DNA of 64,000 bases, from positions 86,401 through 150,400 of the forward strand of contig JADJRI010000008.1 in NCBI GenBank assembly GCA_016712275.1, written 5' to 3'. Every line of letters begins with the position of its first letter. The stretch's first letter is position 1. Under the pieces are notes generated by a model. The model worked only from the letters and a program-made list of their open reading frames with translations, did not search any database and was not told the DNA's origin. This document shows, one piece after another, positions 34,953 through 43,384 of this stretch. The DNA comes from Planctomycetota bacterium. GTDB lineage: Bacteria; Planctomycetota; Phycisphaerae; UBA1845; UTPLA1. Made by a program: the position numbers and the translations under genes.

Positions 34953-36551
34953 TCACTGCCTCGGCAACGACACCACCCGCACCGACAAAATCGCCGAACT
35001 CTTCTTCAACTCCTCCGTCACAACGTCCGGCACGTTCCCATCGCTCTTGATCACCATCAGCGCCGTTTTGTCGCGCCGGGACAGCATCATGTCGGCGATG
35101 TTGATTCCGCGCTCGCCGAACAGCGTGCCCACCGTGCCGATGACGCCGGGCCGGTCGTCGTTGAAAATCATGACGAGGCAGCCTTCCGGCACCATCTCCA
35201 TGCGATACCCGTCGATTGCGAGAATGCGCGGCCGGTTGTCGAGGAATACCGCGCCTTGCACCTCGTGAAACTCCTGGCCGCGTTCGAACCGCACCTTCAC
35301 CACATCGGGAAAGTCCTGCCGCGACGACTGGGCGACGTGGCGCACTTCGATGCCGCGCTGCTGGGTGAAGGGCCTTGCGTTGACGAGATTCAGGCGGCCT
35401 TCGACATAGGGATTCATCAGGCCCACCACGGCCTGCAACGCCAGCGTCGGCCCGAGGGATGCCAGTGATTCGGCACCGTCGGTCGTCACCTCGACGCGAT
35501 CGACCCCATCGCCTGCCCACGTCGACAGCACCGCCGCCATGCGGCCGGTCAGATCGAGAAACGCCCGGTCCCGCGCCGACAGATCCGTCGGCAGGCCGGT
35601 GACATTCACGGCGTTTCGAATCGTGCCGCGCAGCAGATAATCCAGCATTTCATCGACGGCCTCGGTGGACACGGCGAGCTGGGCCTCCTGTGTCGATGCG
35701 CCGAGGTGCGGCGTCAGGACGACGTTTTTCGCCATGAGCAGCGGGCAATCCTTCGGCGGCTCGCATTCGAAGACGTCGATGGCCGCGCCGCCGAGCGCGC
35801 CGGCGTTGAGCATGGATGCCAGGGCGGTTTCATCGACCAGGCCGCCGCGCGCGCAGTTAATCACGACAGCCGTCTTTTTCATCTTCGACAGTCGGGCCGC
35901 GTTCATGAGATTTTGCGTGTCGTCGGTCAGGGCTGCGTGGAGGGTGAGGCAATCGACCTGCGGCAGCATCGCGTCGAGGTTCTTGACGACCGCGACGCGG
36001 CCATCCATCGCCGAGTCCGTACGCAGGAAGGGATCATACGCCAGCACTTTCATTTGAAAGGCCAGCGCTCGTTCCGCCACCGCGCGGCCGACGCGGCCGA
36101 GCCCGACGATGCCGAGCGTTTTGCCAGCAACCTGTTCGCCGACGTAGTCGCCGCGCTTCCAGCCGCCGCCGGAAACGTGGGCATGCGCCGCGGGGACGCG
36201 CCGCAGCAGGGAGAGCATCACCGCCATGGTGTGCTCGGCCGTTGAAAGCGTGTTGGCATCCGGCGTGTTCATGACCAGCACACCGGCCGCCGTGGCTGCT
36301 TCGAGATCGACGTTGTCCACGCCGACGCCGGCGCGGGCGATGCCGCGCAATCGGCCCGGCTTGGCGAGCACGTCCTTCGTCACTTTCACGCCGCTGCGAA
36401 TGATGAGACCGTCATAGTCGGCAACGGCCGCGGTCAGTTCGGCGGGCGACATACCGACGCGAACATCGAAGGTGACGCCGGTGGCTTGTCGGAGTCTGGC
36501 AAGGCCCTCTTCGGCCAATGGATCGGCAATGAGTATTTTGAGTGGCTGCAT
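34953..36551 (-). CDS. serA: D-3-phosphoglycerate dehydrogenase
   Basis: First step of serine synthesis. At 532 aa it is the long SerA form. A nucleotide-binding GLGRVG lies at 150-155 (TLGIVGLGRVGRAVAERA). The catalytic Arg235 is in INCARGGLVDE, Glu264 in DVFECEPP and His282 in LTPHLGASTQEAQ. An intervening ASB domain (about 310-450) and a C-terminal ACT domain (from about 455, VMIFNDDRPGVIGTVGTLFG) follow, the latter often giving serine feedback control. The frame is uninterrupted. It is downstream of two related dehydrogenase genes on the same strand. Confidence 0.93.
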   Translation of the reverse strand: MQPLKILIADPLAEEGLARLRQATGVTFDVRVGMSPAELTAAVADYDGLIIRSGVKVTKDVLAKPGRLRGIARAGVGVDNVDLEAATAAGVLVMNTPDANTLSTAEHTMAVMLSLLRRVPAAHAHVSGGGWKRGDYVGEQVAGKTLGIVGLGRVGRAVAERALAFQMKVLAYDPFLRTDSAMDGRVAVVKNLDAMLPQVDCLTLHAALTDDTQNLMNAARLSKMKKTAVVINCARGGLVDETALASMLNAGALGGAAIDVFECEPPKDCPLLMAKNVVLTPHLGASTQEAQLAVSTEAVDEMLDYLLRGTIRNAVNVTGLPTDLSARDRAFLDLTGRMAAVLSTWAGDGVDRVEVTTDGAESLASLGPTLALQAVVGLMNPYVEGRLNLVNARPFTQQRGIEVRHVAQSSRQDFPDVVKVRFERGQEFHEVQGAVFLDNRPRILAIDGYRMEMVPEGCLVMIFNDDRPGVIGTVGTLFGERGINIADMMLSRRDKTALMVIKSDGNVPDVVTEELKKSSAILSVRVVSLPRQ

Positions 36552-36876
36552 ATGTCTAATTTTCGAGTATCGAGTTTCAAGTCTCTAGTATTCGTTTTCA
36601 ATTGCAGGCTGTTCGTTGCCTGACTGCATCGCGAAGCGCTGCTGTGTCGCGAGCCGGACCCAGTTTACCCGCTGTCGCTTCTTGGCGGGTGTCGGTCCGG
36701 GGCCTGTTCAATAAGAGCCGGGGTTCGATTGTGAGAAAATCCGTGTAAATAATTCCGATATCAAAAATCCTCTCGCGATTGAAAAGCGGCCTCGTCACAA
36801 CGGGCCCCGGATCGACACGATCCGGCTCGCGATAATATTCTTCGTCGCTTCGTCGCTCAGCCACTTCGTCGCTTCC
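36552..36876. other. 325-base intergenic region with short-period repeats
   Basis: TTTCGAGTATCGAGTTTCAA-type words lie at 36559-36596. TTCGTCGCTTCGTCGCT words lie at 36838-36876. A 7-bp-stem hairpin CCGGATC-GACAC-GATCCGG sits at 36807-36825 and could be a weak terminator for the upstream minus-strand gene. A short open frame at 36598-36864 is not credible. Confidence 0.5.
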
Positions 36877-38091
36877 TCAAAGCGTCTTCACCTCTACCTT
36901 TATCACCTTGTCCTTCAAGCCGGCAATCGACTCAACCAATGTCGGCGGCGGCATCTTGTCGAGCTGGATAATCGCCACTGCCGCCTCATAGCCTTGATAA
37001 ATTGTGTTGCTCATCTGCTTCACGCTGATATTTGCGCGGCTGACCACGTCGAGCACGCAAGCCAGCACGCCGACCTTATCATAGTGGCGGACGACCAACT
37101 GACAGGCCGCGTTGCAGCGGTTTTCAATATTCACGCAGTGGAGCACCTCGCCCGTCGTCGCATAGGTTTTGGCGATGCGCACCGCCTCTTCCGCGATGGC
37201 CGCCTGAGCTTCGTCGGTCGATGCTCCAATGTGATGGGTGCCATAGACGACGCCGCCCGCGCGGATGATGTCGGTCACAAACTCGCCCTGACCGGTGGCG
37301 GGTTCCCTGGGAAATACATCGAGCCCGGCGCGAATGCCGCAGCTTTTGACGGCCTCCGCCAGCGCGGCGTAGTCCATGACATCGGCGCGTGCCGTGTTGA
37401 TGACATAGCTTCCGGGCGATAGCTGCTTCAGCACGTCGGCATTGATAATGTTCTTCGTCTCCGGCGAGGCCGCCAGATGCACGGTCAGAATATCGCAGCG
37501 CCCCGCCACCTCGGCCGGACTGGCGCATCGCAAAACGCCCAGCTCGACCGCCGCGTCGTGCGTCAGCGATCGGCTGTAGGCCACGACATTCATCTCGAAG
37601 GCCTGCCCCCGCTGAATGACGGCGCGCCCGATGTCGCCGACACCCACCACGCCGAGGGTTCGCCCCTTGAGGCCGCGCGCCTTCGAATATTCCTTTTTGT
37701 TCCATTTGCCATTTCGCAGATCGACCGCACCGTCGACAATGCGCCGATCGAGCGCGAGAATGAGACCAAACGTCAGCTCGGCCACCGCCACCGCGTTTTT
37801 TCCCGGGCAATTGGCCACTGCCACGCTCCGACGCGAGGCGGCGGCGACATCGATTGTGTTGTAGCCCGCGCCCGCGCGAATGATCAGCCCGAGGTCGTCG
37901 GTGGCCTCGATCACCTCTTTCGGCACCTCGGTGCCGCGCACGATCAGGACGTTGCAGCGCGTCGATGCGACGGCATCCCGCAGCGCCGCATCCTTCAGCC
38001 CCGGTTCGTAGGTTACATCGCAACCGCAGGCCCGAAGTTCGCCCAGCCCCGCCTCATCGACTGCATCCGCCACCAGCACCTTCAAAGCCAT
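36877..38091 (-). CDS. D-2-hydroxyacid dehydrogenase (phosphoglycerate dehydrogenase-like) with ACT domain
   Basis: The ATG at 38089-38091 (MALKVLVADAVDE) is chosen as the start because it removes a non-homologous N-terminus; 404 aa. Rossmann motif TLGVVGVGDIGRAV, catalytic Arg in VINTARADVMDY, Glu in DVFPREPATGQ and His in GTHHIGASTDEAQ are all present. The C-terminal 75 residues are ACT-like (YDKVGVLACVLDVVSRANIS). It is shorter than SerA and lacks the ASB domain, so its substrate may be another 2-hydroxyacid or 3-phosphoglycerate. Two hairpins lie between it and the upstream dehydrogenase. Confidence 0.85.
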   Translation of the reverse strand: MALKVLVADAVDEAGLGELRACGCDVTYEPGLKDAALRDAVASTRCNVLIVRGTEVPKEVIEATDDLGLIIRAGAGYNTIDVAAASRRSVAVANCPGKNAVAVAELTFGLILALDRRIVDGAVDLRNGKWNKKEYSKARGLKGRTLGVVGVGDIGRAVIQRGQAFEMNVVAYSRSLTHDAAVELGVLRCASPAEVAGRCDILTVHLAASPETKNIINADVLKQLSPGSYVINTARADVMDYAALAEAVKSCGIRAGLDVFPREPATGQGEFVTDIIRAGGVVYGTHHIGASTDEAQAAIAEEAVRIAKTYATTGEVLHCVNIENRCNAACQLVVRHYDKVGVLACVLDVVSRANISVKQMSNTIYQGYEAAVAIIQLDKMPPPTLVESIAGLKDKVIKVEVKTL

Positions 38092-38286
38092 CGAAACGCT
38101 CCATTTGCCGAGATTCGTATTGTGCAAATGGCGAATCGTCGCCCGATGGTCATTTTGCGTCAACCATTCCCCGCTTTATTGTTAGAAACGGGCCTGGCGG
38201 CGGCGCAGCTTCAAAGGCTGCGAATGAAGCGGAGATCGTGATTTCATTACAGGGCTCCGGGCCATTGCAATAGCCTCAAATAAAGC

Positions 38287-38318
38287 GGCCCTGCATGTGC
38301 TATCGTTCACGCAGGGCC
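38287..38318 (-). terminator. Hairpin downstream of the third dehydrogenase gene
   Basis: An 8-bp stem GGCCCTGC (38287-38294) pairs with GCAGGGCC (38311-38318) over a 16-base loop. On the minus strand GCTTTATTT follows. It is the second of two tandem hairpins after the gene ending at 38400. Confidence 0.55.
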
Positions 38319-38343
38319 CAAGAAAAAAGGAGAGGTTTGAGGA

Positions 38344-38385
38344 AAGCGCCCCGCGTGATCGATGGGAGAACATCGCGGGGCGCTT
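38344..38385 (-). terminator. Strong hairpin terminator after 38400-39379
   Basis: A 12-bp stem AAGCGCCCCGCG (38344-38355) pairs with CGCGGGGCGCTT (38374-38385), 15 bases past the stop codon. On the minus strand it is followed by pyrimidine-rich sequence reaching CCTTTTTTC. It should separate transcription from the next dehydrogenase gene. Confidence 0.7.
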
Positions 38386-38399
38386 GAGAGAAAGTCTGG

Positions 38400-39379
38400 C
38401 TATGTTGTTTGCAACTGCGGCGGGTTGACGCAGTGCAGGAGGTTTCCCGTATCCATGAACTCCTGAATGATCCGCACCAACTCCTCGGCCACGGCATATT
38501 GGGCCTGGGACGTCGACGCGCCGACATGGTGCGTGCCGTAGAGATGGGGTTCATTGCAAATCGGGTCTTTGAATTCGCTGTCCGAAGCACCGGGCTCGAT
38601 TTCATACACATCGAGCGCCGCGCCGGCGATGTCCCCTTTTTCCAGCGCTTCCGCAAGGGCCGATTCATCCACCACGCCGCCCCGGCTGCAATTCACCAGA
38701 TAGGCGGTCGGCTTCATAGCGCGAGCTCGCGCCGGCCGATCAAATGGCGGGTCTGTGATCCACCGGGAACATGCAGTGTGATGAAATCCGCCTCTTCGAT
38801 CAATTCATCGAACGGCGTTCTCATCAGGTCCAACTCCTTTTCCAGTTCTGTCCTTCTCACCACATCCGAATAGATGATCTTCATGCCGAATGCCGCAGCG
38901 CGGCGGGCCACCTCCTGGCCGATGTTGCCCAGGCCGATGATTCCGAGAATTCGGCCCTTGAGACCGAGCGCCTGGCTGCTGTATTTTTTCTTGTTCCAAA
39001 CGCCGCGGCGCAGGTCGTCGGTTTCATCGACAATCTGACGATCCAGCGCGATCATGAGCCCGATGGTCAATTCGGCAACCGCCGTCGAATTCAATCCCGG
39101 ACAATTGCAGACACGAATGCCCAAACGGTCGGCCGCGGCCAGGTCGATCGTGTCGAAACCCGATCCGGCGCGGATGACAAGCTTCAAATTCGTCCCGGCT
39201 TCCAGAACTTCGAGCGGCACCTTGGTCGAGCGAACCACCAGAATCTCGCATTCGGTCGCGGCAACGACATCCGCCAATTCACGGGGTGCAAGGATGGGTA
39301 CGTTTTCTATGTCACATTTCATCGCCCGCAGGCGGCACAGGGCAAATTCCGGAATCTTGTCGACGATGAGTGTTTTCAC
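38400..39379 (-). CDS. D-2-hydroxyacid dehydrogenase without ACT domain, frameshifted
   Basis: Two frames overlap by ATGA at 38714-38717: the first ends HLIGRRELAL and the second starts MKPTAYLVNCSRGGVVDE. In this family the segment normally reads through (HLI...LA.MKP.AYLVNCSRGG), so one gene with a one-base break is likely. The Rossmann motif is GIIGLGNIGQEVA; catalytic Arg is in NCSRGG, Glu in DVYEIEPG and His in GTHHVGASTSQAQ. It has about 325 aa and no ACT domain. The GTG start (39377-39379) is supported by AGGAGG six bases away. Substrate unknown. Confidence 0.8.
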
Positions 39380-39723
39380 GACGCACCTCCTAATAAAAAA
39401 GCGACTCTCGGTGACACGACGTGTTGGCGGATCATCCGGACCCGCAGCCGCCTCTCAAAAAAACGGTCGGCTAGCCTGCTGACGCCGGCAGGTCATTGGG
39501 ACATGGCGGATGTGTTGCGTTCAAAGGATAACGATGCAAAATCCATGCCGTGAGCATGGAGGCGAATTTCGGCCAACAAACCTTAAAAGGCCGCATTGTT
39601 GAGTTTGACGCTGTGCGGAAACCCGCTGACAGGGGAAAGGGCCGCAATATGGCGTTATCATCACGTCGAACCGAGTTCGGCGTCTTTGGGCAACGAAGTG
39701 ACCATGACTGGCGGATTTCCAAC
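39380..39723. other. 344-base region between divergent genes
   Basis: It has no confident gene. It contains the strong ribosome site of the dehydrogenase gene and the probable promoters of both neighbours. An in-frame upstream extension of the acyltransferase gene (ATG at 39649 behind GGGGAAAGG) is possible. Confidence 0.45.
39384..39391 (-). promoter_or_regulatory. Strong ribosome binding site fixing a GTG start
   Basis: The minus strand reads AGGAGGTGCGTC immediately before GTG (39377-39379). The complete anti-Shine-Dalgarno match decides this non-ATG start of the dehydrogenase gene. Confidence 0.7.
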
Positions 39724-40530
39724 ATGACGGACCACACAACCAAAACGGTCGATCCCATAAACGGCCTTCGAGCCTTTCTCGCCCTCGATGCGGTCGTGCG
39801 TCTTGCGCTGTGGGCTGGTTCCCTTTCCTTGACCACTGCCTGTATTACATGGCTGGGCGACTGGCCGACGACGTCCCTTGTCAGGGCGGATTTTCGCACA
39901 GCTTTTCAATGGTTTGGCACTTTTACGCAGTTCGCATTTCTCTTCAATGTCTGGTACGTCCTTTTGCTCATCGTCCTGCGCCTGCCGATTCCGACGCCGA
40001 AGCAGGGCAAGTACAGCCTCAAGCCCGGCAAGCCGCCGGACCGCCAACTGGTGTGGGCCTGTTTCATCGCCTCGCTCACCAAGGCGCGCTACGAACCCCC
40101 GTTTCCTGGCTTTCTGGTACACCATGTCGCCAGCCTGCCGCCTTTTTGCTGGGTGTATAACGCCGTCTTCGGACCCAAGACAAAGTCGTGCAATGTCACC
40201 GACGTCAGGTTCCTGGATCCCTTCGGCATTGAGGTCGGCAAAAATGTGGTCTTCGGTCTCGGCGCGATCATTTCGGCCCATGCTCAGGGGCGGGATGACA
40301 TCACTATTCGTAAAACGGTGATCGAAGACAATGTGATCTTCGGCGGCAACGTTATGGTCTACGACGGGTGCACGATCAAACAGGGCGCTGTCATCCTCGG
40401 CGGCGCGGCTTTGAAATCGAATACCGTGGTCGGCGAAAACGAAGTGTGGGGCGGTATTCCGGCGAAGAAGCTGAAAACGCTGCCGCCTTACGGGCAATTG
40501 ACGGCCGCGGACGATGAAATATCGGTCTGA
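39724..40530 (+). CDS. Membrane-associated hexapeptide-repeat acyltransferase-like protein
   Basis: The product of 268 aa from the ATG at 39724 (or 293 from 39649) has two N-terminal transmembrane helices (VVRLALWAGSLSLTTACITWL; FAFLFNVWYVLLLIVL). A left-handed beta-helix follows from about 170: GIEVGKNVVFGLGAIISAH, VIEDNVIFGGNVMVYDGCTI, GAVILGGAALKSNTVVGENE, closing with WGGIPAKKL. That end is typical of LbetaH acyl- or acetyltransferases. The acceptor is unknown. It may modify a lipid or envelope sugar. Confidence 0.7.
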   Translation: MTDHTTKTVDPINGLRAFLALDAVVRLALWAGSLSLTTACITWLGDWPTTSLVRADFRTAFQWFGTFTQFAFLFNVWYVLLLIVLRLPIPTPKQGKYSLKPGKPPDRQLVWACFIASLTKARYEPPFPGFLVHHVASLPPFCWVYNAVFGPKTKSCNVTDVRFLDPFGIEVGKNVVFGLGAIISAHAQGRDDITIRKTVIEDNVIFGGNVMVYDGCTIKQGAVILGGAALKSNTVVGENEVWGGIPAKKLKTLPPYGQLTAADDEISV

Positions 40531-40604
40531 ATGGCGGGGTTCATGGGACTTTGCTAATAATAGTTCATGGGTGGCATTGTTGAGTCACTCGCTGCGTTGA
40601 GAAC

Positions 40605-41975
40605 ATGTCCGACACATCCTTTATCCTGATTGTTGAAGATGAGGCCCCGCACGGCGAGGTTCTCAAGGAAGGGCTGGAGCGCGCCGGCCATGCCTGCCAT
40701 CTCGTTGACTCGGCCGACGCCGCGCTGGCGTCCATTCGACATCGGGCGCCGCATGTCATCGTGTCGGATTATCGGCTAGGCGGAAACATGACCGGGCTCG
40801 ATCTGCTGGCCGAGGCGAGGGCGATCAGCCCGTGGACGCAGGGCATTTTGATTACGGCGCACGGCGACGAGCAACTGGCCCGCGATGCGTTCAAGGCGGC
40901 CGGGGTTTTTGACTATCTCAAAAAGCCGCTCGACCTTGAGATGATGCGGACGCAGGTGAGCAGCGCTGCGCGGCAGGCGAAGATTCTTCGCGAGAATTAT
41001 CAGCTTGCCCATCAGCATCAACAGGCGGACGCTTTCGAGGGCATCATCGCGGCCAGCGGCGCAATGAAGAGCGTGCTGCATCGCGTGAGAAAGCTGGCGC
41101 GAACGAAGCTGACCGTCGTGATTTATGGCGAATCGGGCACGGGCAAGGAATTGATCGCCCGTGCGATTCATAACAATTCCGACCGGAAGAAAAAACCGTG
41201 GGTGGCGGTAAATTGCGCGGGCATTTCCGAGGGCATTCTCGAATCCGAACTGTTCGGGCATATCAAGGGTTCGTTCACCAATGCCTCGGCCGATCGGCGC
41301 GGTTATTTTGAAGAGGCTGACGGGGGGACGATATTTCTTGATGAGATCGGCGACATGCCGGTGGCCATGCAGTCGAAATTGCTGCGGGTGTTGGAAAACG
41401 GGGAGGTGCTGCGCGTTGGATCGAGCAAGCCGGTGCATGTGGATGTGCGGGTTGTGGCGGCGACGAACCGGAATTTGAAGGAGCTCATCGTCGAGAAAAA
41501 GTTTCGCGAGGACCTGTTCTTCCGCATCAATCAGGCCGAGATCAATCTGCTTCCCTTGCGCGATCGGCCGGAGGATTTGCCACCGCTGATTTTCCATTTC
41601 GTTCAGCAGGCCAACACGATTCAGGGGACGAACGTCAAAAAAATCACGCCGGAAGCGCTGCACATGCTCACGCGCTATCGGTGGCCGGGCAATGTGCGGG
41701 AGTTGCAGAATGTGATCAACCAGATCGTGGCGATGTGCGAGGGAGAGACGATCGACGTGCGCGATCTGCCGTCGACGCCGCCGATCAATGCGACGACGGA
41801 CATCGTGCCGGTGACGACGCGGGGGTATGCGAACATCACGCTGCGCGAGTTGGAGAAGCTGGCGATTCAGCACGCGCTGGCGAAGAACCAGGGGAACCGG
41901 GAGAAGGCGGCGAAGGATTTGGGGATTGGGGCGCGGACGCTGTATCGGAAGTTGCGGGAGTTTGATTTGTCGTAA
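40605..41975 (+). CDS. NtrC-family sigma54-dependent response regulator with altered GAFTGA loop
   Basis: 456 aa. The receiver domain (1-120) has acidic pocket VEDE, phospho-acceptor Asp in VSDYRLGG, Thr in LITAHGD and Lys in LKKPLD. The AAA+ domain (about 148-380) has Walker A GESGTGKELIARAIH, Walker B GGTIFLDEIGDMP and the arginine fingers. The C-terminus is a Fis-type HTH (NREKAAKDLGIGARTLYRKLREF). The loop that contacts sigma54, normally GAFTGA, reads GSFTNA, so coupling to sigma54 may be altered. No kinase gene is adjacent. Confidence 0.9.
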   Translation: MSDTSFILIVEDEAPHGEVLKEGLERAGHACHLVDSADAALASIRHRAPHVIVSDYRLGGNMTGLDLLAEARAISPWTQGILITAHGDEQLARDAFKAAGVFDYLKKPLDLEMMRTQVSSAARQAKILRENYQLAHQHQQADAFEGIIAASGAMKSVLHRVRKLARTKLTVVIYGESGTGKELIARAIHNNSDRKKKPWVAVNCAGISEGILESELFGHIKGSFTNASADRRGYFEEADGGTIFLDEIGDMPVAMQSKLLRVLENGEVLRVGSSKPVHVDVRVVAATNRNLKELIVEKKFREDLFFRINQAEINLLPLRDRPEDLPPLIFHFVQQANTIQGTNVKKITPEALHMLTRYRWPGNVRELQNVINQIVAMCEGETIDVRDLPSTPPINATTDIVPVTTRGYANITLRELEKLAIQHALAKNQGNREKAAKDLGIGARTLYRKLREFDLS

Positions 41976-42066
41976 GCGGGTTCCTTCAGGTGGCGAATGC
42001 GGGCATGAGCAGACGGCGCCGGGCAGCCTTTTGGGATGGAATCGGATGTTGTTGGGGGAGTGATGC

Positions 42067-42517
42067 ATGGCGGGTCCTCCAACATTTGTCGCGGGCATTT
42101 TCAGGAGACTCAAACAACTTGGCGTTGCCGTTCTTTTCGCCTCATACATGGTTGCGGTCTTGTTTTCCGCAGATTGGTTTTTTGCCTGGATTGGCGTGAA
42201 AAACGGCAAAAGATCTGCCGCAATGGTGTTTCCATAGGTTGCCGTCATAGCAGTGCCGTATTTGTGGCATCGGCATCTTCGAAATCGCCGGATGAAGAAA
42301 TGGCAGTGGCACAACTGTTTGCACTGTAATTATGACCTTACCGGTAACACAAGCGGCGTTTGCCCCTGAGTGCGGTTACGCGGCCGCGCATGTCACCACT
42401 GTGACGTGCGAGTCGTGCAACACGCCGTGGACATTTCCGGCACATTTGCGCGGCACTATGCAGACTTGTCCAGAATGCAAAGTGGAGTCGCTGATTCCGC
42501 CCGTGTCGCCCTTTTGA
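42067..42517 (+). CDS. Membrane protein with planctomycete-type CxxCNYDLTGN zinc ribbon, broken frame
   Basis: The ATG at 42067 follows GGGGGAG. The first frame reads a membrane segment (LGVAVLFASYMVAVLFSADWF), a TAG at 42235, a second segment, then WHNCLHCNYDLTGNTSGVCP. There TGCCCCTGAGTGC breaks the expected CPEC; one C fewer restores CPECGYAAAH and leads into a second pair of cysteine pairs (CESCNTPW, CPECK) ending at 42517. The NYDLTGN knuckle is characteristic of planctomycete membrane proteins of unknown role. The internal TAG could be another error or a real break. Confidence 0.5.
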
Positions 42518-42713
42518 AGGGTCCCTCTTTCTTGCGTTGCTGTCTGCGACCGCACCCCCACCGCAAGGTTGCGCATGGCATCCCAAGTCCGCTGCCAAGC
42601 CGAAAATGCGAAACCGGACTTCGGATGAACCCAGGGCGTTCGGAATACACTGCAGTCATTAATTGACTCCGCGTCCTGTTGTCGTAACAATGAAATGTAA
42701 GAGCGAGGTATCC

Positions 42714-42947
42714 ATGTCCGTTGATCCAACACTGATGTCCCGAATTACCCAGACGCCGGGTCAATGCGGCGGTCGGCCGTGTATCCGCGGGCTTCGCATT
42801 CGAGTCAGCGACATTCTTGAGATGCTTGCCTGTTCGGTCAGCACTGAGGAGATACTCCGCGACTTTCCAGACCTTGAATCGGATGACATTCGGGCCGCGC
42901 TTCTCTTTGCTGCGCGACGCACCATGTTTCCACAGGTGGCTGCTTGA
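42714..42947 (+). CDS. DUF433 antitoxin-like protein
   Basis: The 77-aa protein has the DUF433 pattern: SRITQTPGQCGGRPCIRGLR, then RVSDILEMLA, TEEILRDFPDLESDDIRAAL and FAARR. The fold is a MerR-like winged HTH, and DUF433 proteins are the usual DNA-binding antitoxins of DUF5615 toxins. The ATG at 42714 follows GAGGTA. The stop overlaps the toxin start by 4 bases (TTGA). Confidence 0.85.
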   Translation: MSVDPTLMSRITQTPGQCGGRPCIRGLRIRVSDILEMLACSVSTEEILRDFPDLESDDIRAALLFAARRTMFPQVAA

Positions 42948-43279
42948 CCATTTGGGTCGATGCCCAGTTGCCGCCCGCCCTGGCCAATTGGCTGACCGAT
43001 CAATTCAGCGTGAAGGCGATCAATCTTGACGCGGTCGGACTTCGGCAGGCACAGGATATCGACATTTTTCAGCGTGCCCGACTTCCCAATCATGTGATCA
43101 TGACCAAAGATGATGATTTCGTCGATATTGTGACGCGCTTGGGTCCGCCGCCGCAGATTCTCTGGATAACATGCGGCAATGTCACAAATGCCGCCCTTCG
43201 ATCACTTCTTTCGCGTGCGTTTCCAGAGGCGGCGCTCCTACAGGCGGGCGAGCCAGTTGTTGAATTAACTGGTCCTTAA
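42944..43279 (+). CDS. DUF5615 PIN-like toxin
   Basis: A 111-aa protein with the DUF5615 (Mut7-C/PIN-like) pattern: an Asp near the N-terminus (IWVDAQLPPALANWL), DIDIFQRARLPNHVIMTKDDDFVD with the acidic DDDF cluster, and ILWITCGNVTNAALR. It is a predicted RNase of the VapC-like superfamily, neutralised by the upstream DUF433 protein. It begins with TTG at 42944 overlapping the antitoxin stop, so translation is coupled. Confidence 0.85.
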   Translation: MTIWVDAQLPPALANWLTDQFSVKAINLDAVGLRQAQDIDIFQRARLPNHVIMTKDDDFVDIVTRLGPPPQILWITCGNVTNAALRSLLSRAFPEAALLQAGEPVVELTGP

Positions 43280-43384
43280 TACCAATGACCTGATTCTTCG
43301 AAGTGATATTAAAGCCGCACACTTCCGCGCAATTCGCATTTTCCATTTCGCCGGAACAGCTGCGGACACATCACCCCAATGGCC

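Noticed and set aside
36598..36864. 88-codon minus-strand frame
   Set aside because: It consists largely of intergenic repeat words and lacks a ribosome site.
40776..42314. 512-codon minus-strand frame antisense to the NtrC-type regulator
   Set aside because: It is Arg/His/Pro/Leu-rich, the usual shadow of a high-GC gene, with no family features.
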